Position numbers and translations under genes: made by a program | Assembly (NCBI GenBank): GCA_004335635.1 | Contig: QAXH01002577.1 | Coordinates: forward strand, 1-28,902 | Direction: 5' to 3' | Length of the DNA stretch: 28,902 nucleotides | Source of the DNA: Chloromonas sp. AAM2 | Lineage: Eukaryota > Chlorophyta > Chlorophyceae > Chlamydomonadales > Chlamydomonadaceae | The notes under the pieces: generated by a model | The model's input: the letters and a program-made list of their open reading frames with translations, nothing else | Databases searched by the model: none | What the model was told of the DNA's origin: nothing | In this document: positions 11,982 through 19,300 of the stretch, one piece after another | Numbering within the stretch: position 1 is the first letter of the stretch | How the letters are laid out: the number at the start of each line of letters is the position of its first letter

Positions 11982-12442
11982 TGCTGGGTGGTCCCTGCAG
12001 CGGCTTTCGCGTGAGAAAGGCCGCCATCAGCGGTCAAGACATGACCGGGCATATGGCTGCCCCTTACTTCCTTAAAGCCACTACAATCGATAAGCTTGCA
12101 CTTCTAGACCGCATGGTGGCAGGTCGTGCCTTGAAATTCCGCATAAGCGACGCGCCCAGCCTGTTTAGGCAGGCCACGTTCATTCCAAATCGACGGGGAC
12201 ATAGCTTGTGTGTGGGTTCCAAAGTGTTGAAAAATGAAAAAGCGGCGAACCGGAAACGTTTCCGAGTCTGGCAGTTTCCCCCACCTTCCCTTGCCAGATG
12301 TGCTTTTGTGCAGGGGTGACGTTGCCTGCTCTCCATGCTCGACACTCACAGCAAATCGAGAACATTGCTTTGAGTTTACTTTTTCAATCGACCCTACTGT
12401 ACTCAGCTAATCCTAGCACCAGTGCCTTAGACAGGAAGAAGG
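11982..12442. promoter_or_regulatory. Divergent intergenic control region
   Basis: The start codons of the minus-strand membrane-protein gene (11981) and the plus-strand TMEM254-like gene (12443) face away from each other across these 461 bases, so both promoters and both 5' leaders must fit here. A plus-strand open frame (ATG at 12041, stop at 12319) crosses it, but composition does not distinguish it from chance. No TATA box is obvious. Confidence 0.4.
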
Positions 12443-14088
12443 ATGATGAGGATTGCACCAAGATGGCCTCCAGGTATGGCGTCTCACAGTGGAGCTGGGG
12501 CAGTTACTGGGGCCGAGTGCACACACCCTTTCCTTGACGCACATCAAAAACAAGCCCCACTTCAACCTGGAATTGCCCCAAAGTGCCAGCCTCGCATGAC
12601 TGCCCACGATCAGTATGAGACAGTCAGCTGGATGTCAAATTACGCACACCATGCATCCCAAGGGCACCGATTTTGCCCACTGGAGTGCACACCATTACCG
12701 CATACAAATCCCACCTATGAGAATCCAGCCCAAGTGCCAACTCTGCATGAATGGTCACCACCATTAGATGCACTGCCAGGTTTGCATACCATGCAACCGG
12801 TGGTGTGGCGTCAATGATGCCGCAGGTCCAGTAGGGTTCTTGGCTTTGTTTGGCTTTGCTGCCGGCATACTGACAGCGAACGTGCCATCAGTACGTGTGG
12901 GTCCATTCCTTTGGCTGTACCGCCTTGCGATGTTTATATTCAGGTGCTCTGAGCTTGGCAAACACCATCATGCATAAGAAGCATGCTATGGCCTGACAAA
13001 CTGTGCTGGCAGCCGGGCCAGAGCGCCTCTGTCTCAGCTGCCAAGATTGCCTGCGCATTACCTCCACATTAGGTTTCAAATCAGGGCTCGATGGTGCACT
13101 TGAGCTCTTCGCCCTAGCTACCTAAGTGAATCCATCAAGCCATGCAGCACTGGCAAATACAATGAATTGCATTCGTTTTGGCCAAGCGCGTACATTTGTA
13201 CATGCACGATAGCAAACAAAAGAGTCCATAGGAAACAGCTCCGTACAGCACCATAGCAATGGGACATGGAAGCATTCCTGTCGTTTGACCATTCATTCTT
13301 CCTCCTTTTGTTTGACGTTGCCTGTCATGCGCACAAGCACAATGAAAATGTGTTGCTCTATGCTCTGTTGCAGGAGCCATAAAGTGTATGCAGCCGTCAT
13401 GAATCTGGCCGCACTAGCACATGTGGTGGAAGCAGTTATCATGGCTGGCATGAACCGACGCATGGGCAACTCATTAGCCAACACATGGTAGGCCACGTGG
13501 GGCGTTTCTTGTCAGTTGCTGCAGAGGCGACTCACTTGACCTGCCCATTTACTGCAATAGGATGCTGACGGGGCAAGAGTTGAGGTCTGATCAGTGGCAA
13601 GGGGGGTTGGGCTGTGGTCAGTGGCAAGAGGGGTTGGGCTGTGGTCAGTGGCAAGGGGGGTTGGGCTGTGGTCAGTGGCAAGGGGGGTTGGAGTGTGGTC
13701 AGTGACAAAGCGGCTTCAAGTCGTGTCGGTACGCAAAGAAGCTGGTGTGTACAGGTGCTCCGGGTTCATACAGAGATTGCTTGCAAGGTCATCCTGGCCT
13801 GCCCGCTCCTATGTAGGCTTGCACACACTACCTCCTCTACACACTGCTCTACACTATCTTGCTATACTATCTGAAGCTCACATGTGGGGAGGGACTTCAA
13901 CCCGTCCAACTATCTTTCCAAGCTCACACATACCCTATGTCCTACTATGCTCTAGCATTGTGGTGCTGTTTGCATGCAGTGGCTGGGTGGCTATGACTCT
14001 GTTGATCGGGTACCCCAGCATACAGAGCTTCCAAGCGGAGGCGGCCAGGCAGAGATCGGATACCACGCCCAAAGACAGGAAACAGTAA
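12443..14088 (+). CDS. TMEM254: TMEM254-like small membrane protein (DUF4499), 4 exons, 123 aa
   Basis: Exons 12443-12473, 12826-12943, 13374-13487 and 13980-14088 join in phase (1+2, 2+1, 2+1 nt) and give 123 residues, about the length usual for the family. The protein starts MMRIAPRWPPG and continues with a hydrophobic stretch (PVGFLALFGFAAGIL). It then shows the family's ordered landmarks: VGPFLWLYRLA, LAALAHVVEAVIMAG with the conserved H-x2-E pair in a helix, and WVAMTLLIGYPSI before a basic, charged C-terminus ending DRKQ. Known family members are small integral membrane proteins of unclear function. Splice sites are good (CAG|GTATGG, TTGCAG|GAGC, TGCAG|TGGC). The gene is divergent from the membrane-protein gene at 11981. 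Intron 1 holds small direct repeats and intron 3 a G-rich minisatellite. The assignment rests on motif order recalled from the family, not on a search. Confidence 0.8.
13591..13709 (+). repeat. 27-bp G-rich minisatellite, 4.4 copies
   Basis: Units of 27 bp with the core GGCAAGGGGGGTTGGGCTGT start at 13591, 13618, 13645 and 13672, followed by a partial unit. Copies differ by only a few substitutions. Runs of G on the plus strand make G-quadruplex formation plausible in the transcript, because the array lies in intron 3 of the TMEM254-like gene. Confidence 0.85.
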
Positions 14089-14351
14089 CACCTCCCAGGT
14101 CCCATAGGTCTCATACCTGGACCCCTGACCCTCACTTGCTGTTTTTGTTGCCAGATAGATTTGATTTTGTTGCAAGCTTATTACCTTGGACTTCAGCCCG
14201 TCCAACCTACAAGTGAATGGGATTGCAACACACCGCTGTAGCAATGTTGCACTCACTCTTTTGTTCATCATGTTTGTTCATGCGCCGCAAGAGTTGTCAC
14301 AGATGTATGACTAGACAGTGGTACTTGTATACAGCCAGTACACGTGTAGGA

Positions 14352-14457
14352 GGTGTAGGTGTAGTCGTCATGCAACGTCGTCATGTGTGGACGTGTAGGT
14401 GTAGTCGTCATGCAACGTCGTCATGTGTGGACGTGTAGGTGTAGTCGTCATGCAACG
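14352..14457. repeat. 40-bp tandem repeat, about 2.7 copies
   Basis: The unit beginning GTGTAGGTGTAGTCGTCATG recurs with a 40-bp period (positions near 14352, 14392 and 14432). The first two copies are nearly identical and the last is cut off. It lies between the stop of the TMEM254-like gene and the first TGTAA downstream, so it is probably in the 3' untranslated region. Confidence 0.8.
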
Positions 14458-14580
14458 ATCGCAAAGTGTGTGACTGTACAAGTAGGAGCCAAGGAGCAGG
14501 ATCATCGTGTGCCACTAGGACTGCGAATCAGTACAAATCAGGACTGCAAATCAGGCATGCCGTGCAAGTGTACCGGCTAG

Positions 14581-14585
14581 TGTAA
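14581..14585 (+). promoter_or_regulatory. TGTAA, candidate green-algal poly(A) signal
   Basis: This is the first TGTAA pentamer seen downstream of the TMEM254-like stop at 14088, about 490 bases away. A second copy lies at about 14625. Confidence 0.3.
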
Positions 14586-14601
14586 CAGTGTGCATATTGA
14601 T

Positions 14602-14626
14602 TACATCACAGGGGCCCACATCATTG
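14602..14626 (-). repeat. Fragment of dispersed repeat family 1
   Basis: GATTACATCACAGGGGCCCA is the reverse complement of the right end (GTGGGCCCCCCTGATGTAAT) of the element at 18634-18730, apart from small changes. Only the right terminal portion is present. Confidence 0.5.
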
Positions 14627-14716
14627 TAATAGCAAGTAGACCTCGCCAGAGTGAGAGACAAGATGGGTGGGTGACGGCGGCAACCTCGTGTGTTTTGAGG
14701 CTCTCAACTTGGAACC

Positions 14717-15212
14717 ATGTTGCTAGTGATGACGTTCGTACTTTGCACGCTGCTATCAGTGAGCTTTCTTGGCTTAACGATTGTCAGGCGCGTCATTCTT
14801 GGAGATACATAGCTGCAGTACCGTGGGTTAAACCGTGAAAAGCCATGTAATGACGATGATCATGCTGATGCTGATGTGGGCGCTGCAAAACCGGCACAGA
14901 GCAACGGAGTCAGGGTGGCGACTGACAGAGCAGACTTCAGTTGCTTCGTGCGTGCTGCCTACAACGCTGTCAATCACCACGTCCGTGTACAAACAGTGCT
15001 GCAGTGTTTTAGAATGTACTGTAGATATTACTTAGCTGCTCCTTGGACTGGATGGCTTACATATGTATAACTAATAGCCATTCCATTTTCTCCTCCTTGC
15101 TTGCACAAGTCTTGGCCTAGTAACAAGCTCTTTCCCATGCTCTGTAGCTTGTCCTTATCAGCGTGACTCACTTGTCCGGGATAGATTTTACCCAAAACGT
15201 TTTGCTGCATGA
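14717..15212 (+). CDS. Tentative small secreted protein, 3 exons, about 112 aa
   Basis: Not recognised. Proposed exons are 14717-14758, 14819-15064 and 15162-15212, all phase 0. Exon 1 encodes only a hydrophobic leader, MLLVMTFVLCTLLS, with donor TCA|GTGAGC. The 60-base intron has a branch-like CTTAAC and ends CTGCAG. Exon 2 begins YRGLNREKPC, continues with an acidic NDDDHADAD stretch and then helical sequence (DFSCFVRAAYNAVNHHV), with four cysteines in all. The third exon (RDSLVRDRFYPKRFAA, then stop) follows a good acceptor, TCCTTATCAG, but the donor TAT|GTATAA is only fair, and a donor AAT|GTACTG would lead into another frame. The signal peptide and phase match are the main evidence. Another frame over exon 1 is also open, so this could be spurious. 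Confidence 0.35.
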
Positions 15213-15316
15213 TTCAGGTGCCACGATTGTGGCTTTTAAAGCCGGAATTTGTGGGCTGCTGTTGCTATACAGTTTCACTGGCACGTGCCTCAAGCAGCGT
15301 GGGGCTCCTGCTGTTG

Positions 15317-15386
15317 TGACATCAGGGAAGCCGTCAAAGGACATGGGACGGGCTGTGTACCGCCCTGACCTACCCTGAGCAAGACA
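15317..15386 (-). repeat. Dispersed repeat family 2, inverted copy
   Basis: Read on the minus strand it runs from CTTGCTCAGGGTAGGTCAGG through a middle containing CCATGTCCTTTGACGGCTTC. It matches the plus-strand copies at 18743-18886 and 19836-19900 almost base for base over this core. Confidence 0.75.
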
Positions 15387-15759
15387 GGAGAAGTGAGTTG
15401 CCATTATATATTGGAGTCGGTTATAGTAAGGCCTGCACCTGTATGGATAGTCGCCGTTTGATTTCTCTCGCATCTGCAAGCCGCCCTCGCTTGTGCAAGC
15501 CTAGGCTTAAACACGAGCGGTTGGTGCGTAATCCAGGCCACTCAATGCTAGGATACGTGTCACTATTGAGCAAATCATGACAGCGAGCTTCTCTACTGGC
15601 GCGCAGCCATGCAATGGCCATTGACCAGCACCGTAAAAAACGGTTCAGCAGAGAGTTCAGCACGGTCACCCACTTAGCAGGTGATGATAATCCGAGAAGG
15701 GCTTTAGTTTCACAAGAAAGGAGGGTACCAAGCCCTTGGGCCAGGGCACCATCATGAGG

Positions 15760-16115
15760 TCGTACTTGGGTATAGCTTCTTCACGAGAACTGGGCACCCT
15801 TGGGCAGAATGTGGGTTGCGCAACGAACTCAAAGAAACTCAACAACAGGCCTCATGGGTCCAAACATGAATTTTCGGGTGCGGGCCGGTACTGCTACTAC
15901 CGATTTGCAGAATCCAAGTGTGCATGGCCTGCATCGAGGCCATCACCGAGCAAAGAAGCACATCCCGTTGGAAGCCAATTCTACCAGCACATGTATCTTC
16001 TATCAGAGAGCACAGTTTAATCAGCGAGCAAAAGGTGCTCCAACCCTTGAAAGGGAGTGGCCGGTACTGCCACTACAGCAGTAAAAAGCTGCGAGCAAAG
16101 AAGCCCGTCCCGTAG
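15760..16115 (+). pseudogene. Decayed copy of the Cys/His zinc-module family
   Basis: Two degenerate blocks share GCCGGTACTGC followed by ACTAC (near 15887 and 16062) and GAGCAAAGAAGC followed by CCCGT (near 15952 and 16096). Translated in different frames they give GAGRYCYYR and GSGRYCHYSSKK, which resemble the second half of the modules in the intact genes at 16332 and 23024 (G-x2-C-x2-H). The frame shifts between blocks and the first cysteines are mostly missing, so no complete protein can be read. It lies just upstream of the intact gene, as expected for a tandem duplicate that decayed. The resemblance is short and could be overread. Confidence 0.35.
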
Positions 16116-16331
16116 CCCTGGTCCTGCAACTCGTGCAAAGCTGGTACGAGTGACGACTGTGTGACTTGCAACTTATGAATGACATGTAGCCATTTTGTTC
16201 TTCGCTGCGTACCAGTCTATGTACATCGCAAGCACCCATGCACTTGCGCCTGACAGACGCTCGCTTGACTTGACGAAGCCGCAAGCCTGACGACTTTTGT
16301 GCCCAAGTCGTGCTGTTGTCTCAATCGTCCA

Positions 16332-19300
16332 ATGTTGGGATCAATAAGCGGGAGAGCAGCGACCCGCATAGCAAGAGCTGCATTTACGCGACCGTGCTTT
16401 ACTTTTGCGCGGATCTCTTGCGCCCATCGTCTGCCCATTGGAAGGCCGACAGGCACGCCGGTTTACAGTCGGAAACCGCTCATCATCGGCCTCTGCATCC
16501 AGCCCAGTCATACGCCCGAGGAGAAAGGAAGGTGCCTAGGCAAGAGGAGAGACGGTGGCGATTGCCGCAACATAGGCAAGCATGACGGTTTCTGTTACCA
16601 GCATGCGCCGAGTAGTGACTTACGGTGCAAAGGTGTGACGAAAGACGGCGAGAACTGCCGGAACACAGGCTACCACGGCGGTTTGTGCTACCACCATGTG
16701 CCGAGTGGCTCAATACCAGGCCAGTGCAAAGGTGTGACGAAAGACGGCAAACCCTGCTCCAACAAAGGCCAGGACAAGCTTGGTGGGTTCTGCGGCATTC
16801 ACAGATTCCAGGCGCCTGCACCACAATCTTTTGAGGGCCAATGCCAACATCAAAACAAAGACGGCAGCCGCTGCGTCTACAAGGCTAAAGACGGCAGCGT
16901 CTGTGGTCGCCATCCGCCGCCCAGGGCGTCCCAGGCAGCGACAGCAACTGACGGACAGCCCTCACAGCAGCCAGCATCGCAGTCACTTAACTACGCATTC
17001 TTCGCTCTTAGTATCATCACGACCGACACTGAGCATAAGACCGGGCTTCTGATAGAGCTGGGCATTCAAACTGCGCTGGACATGAGCCACATGATCAACG
17101 ACCCAACCGCTGATGCATGCGCCACCGTGCCCACATGGAGTTGGAGTCAAGCCTCAGGTGTGTATGAAGCAGTCCCACCTTGGTACACAATGGTAGGGCA
17201 TTTGCAGTTACTACTTGGTGTAACTCATGTGAGTACTTGGGACTGTCTGCCAAGGAGGATGAGACAGACCCCAGAGAGACTCTGAACTCACTAAAGTCAT
17301 CATCAGTATGCCGGTGTGTACAAGCCACTAGGACAGGTTATTTATTTTCTGTTTCAACTGCCGTCGTGTCACAAGTTCTACAACCTCACTAAATTCCTGC
17401 ACCATTCTGCCATTCCTGCACTGGCTTACTGCGCAATGTTGTAACTCACTTGATTCACAACTGTGACTGCAACACCGCTTGCCACAACTCCTTGCTGCGC
17501 AGGGGTGAAACCGGAAGATGGCATCAGGCACATGATCTCGTTTGTGGAGAATTGCACTCCAGAAGGGTGAGAGATACATGCGACTCCAACCGCAAGACGT
17601 TCATTGTTGAACACAGCGCAGCATGGCTTTAGTTCTCACTATCTTGTTGCGCATGGCCATCCATCCATTGCTGGCTAGCTCTAGCTGCAGCAATGAATGT
17701 GCTCACTATGTCAGGCCAGAGGCCTAGGTAGCGAATTGATGGCAGATGAGGTAGCCAGATTAAAAAAAGGTGGGGAGGGTCTCCAGCCCGTTCAACTCCA
17801 CTCTTGACGTCACTAAGTCTGTCAGTGTATCAAAGTCACCAACAAGCTTGACAGCAGTTCAGAGCGTTGACAAGAAGTCACTCGCATGCTCCGTTTGCAT
17901 TCGTCACATACAGCAGTCTGGTCCTTGCTCAGGATGGGTCAGGACAGCACGTATCCTCATCTCAAGCATGGCTTGCCTGTGTCGTATTAGGTGCATGTGG
18001 CCTCCCCTGGCATACTCTGTCTGCATCAACACACCATTTCCATGCGCGCACGGACGCACGCACCCAGCACGCATGTACGCACGCACGCACGCACGCATGT
18101 ACGCACGCGCTGGTGTCTCAGTGCATGGGGTTCCCCTGGTGTGCAATCATTACCCACACAGTTTACATACCAAAACAACACCAATTGCCAGCAGCTATGC
18201 GTCACCTGCCGTACTGCCACCCCCGTGCAGGCATGTTCCAGTCATCCTGGCGCACGACGCCCATCAGTTTGAAATACCAGTTCTGAGAAAGGAGGCAAAG
18301 CAACACCGCATGGGCCTGCCCTCCACATGGCTCTATCTGGGCACGAAGCAGTTGTTTCGGGTGAGTTTGGACTCGGTAGCTTCCACCCCTTTATTTCCCC
18401 TCCTTGGGAGCGGACGAAGACATCTGGAGCAGTTGAAGGCCTGTTTGGGCACTGTACTGTGAAACGTGGATGCGATTCAATGGAAAATCATGAACGCTTA
18501 CATGGAATGTCCATGTCTTCTGTCCGTGCACGTGATGTAATTCTTTCTGGCTAAGATGCTCTTCTTTCAATAGTTTCCCAGGCTGCAGCGTCTGTCTGCA
18601 ATCCCATGCCGCCACAACAGTCATACACACTTCTGTTGCTCAGGGCTGGTCAGAACGGTATCCAGCCTCGTCGCTTGCATGGCTTGCGGCGGTCGCACTC
18701 GGTGCATGTGGGCCCCCCTGATGTAATTCAAAATACACATCTGTAGGCCGGTTGCCTTCCTTTCTGCCTTGTTTCTTTCTGCCTCCGGGCCTCTGCCTTT
18801 ATTTCTGCCTTTCTTTTCCTTTGTTGCTAAGGGTAGGTCAGGTCGGTACACATCCCTTTCCGTGTCCTTTGACGGCTTCCCTGAAGCATACAGCTATATC
18901 ACAGCCCTTCCCTGAAGTGTAAAGCTAAATAAAACAACTGGCACCACAAAGCTAAGCAGAAGAAGCAAAGCACTTGCCAACATTTTCAACAATCTAATCC
19001 ATTACCTGTTATGCCAACATGATTTGCCGTTTTCCACACAGGAGCTCATATTCAAAGGAATTATGGGGAAGAGGTACTTGGGCCTGCCCAGCCTGTGCAA
19101 GTTTCTTGCAGTTACACCAAACAAGGACGTCCGCAGGTAGGCAGCCTGTCTTGCTGTCCTGGGGCAGTTGCGCGTGTTGATTACATCAGCAGGGCCACAT
19201 GCATCGAGCGCGAACGCTAGCAAGCCATGCAAGAGCCTGACTGTTGATTGTACCTGAAACGAGCACACCCCAAATGCCATTGGAAATACGTGTCAATGTC

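Larger units (their letters stand above)
15213..16331. other. Gap before the exonuclease gene: repeat fragment and decayed module copy
   Basis: This stretch holds an inverted copy of dispersed family 2 (15317-15386) and a decayed Cys/His copy (15760-16115). It should also contain the promoter of the gene starting at 16332. No TATA-like motif stands out. Confidence 0.4.

Noticed and set aside
11981..12319. Plus-strand frame in the divergent promoter (ATG at 12041)
   Set aside because: Moderately protein-like, but it lies in the 5' flank of the minus-strand gene and has no splice or poly(A) context.
12611..12763. 50-codon frame ending in a knuckle-like KCQLCMNGH
   Set aside because: It lies inside intron 1 of the TMEM254-like gene. 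A diverged repeat of the same DNA 150 bases upstream does not keep the frame.
13591..14457. CRISPR-like arrays at the 27-bp and 40-bp repeats
   Set aside because: Units are directly adjacent with no unique spacers and the genome is eukaryotic, so they are minisatellites.
17764..17890. Frame reading FNSTLDVTKSVSVS, considered as the exonuclease segment between Exo I and Exo II
   Set aside because: No donor joins it in phase to the Exo II exon, whereas 17503-17566 does so exactly.
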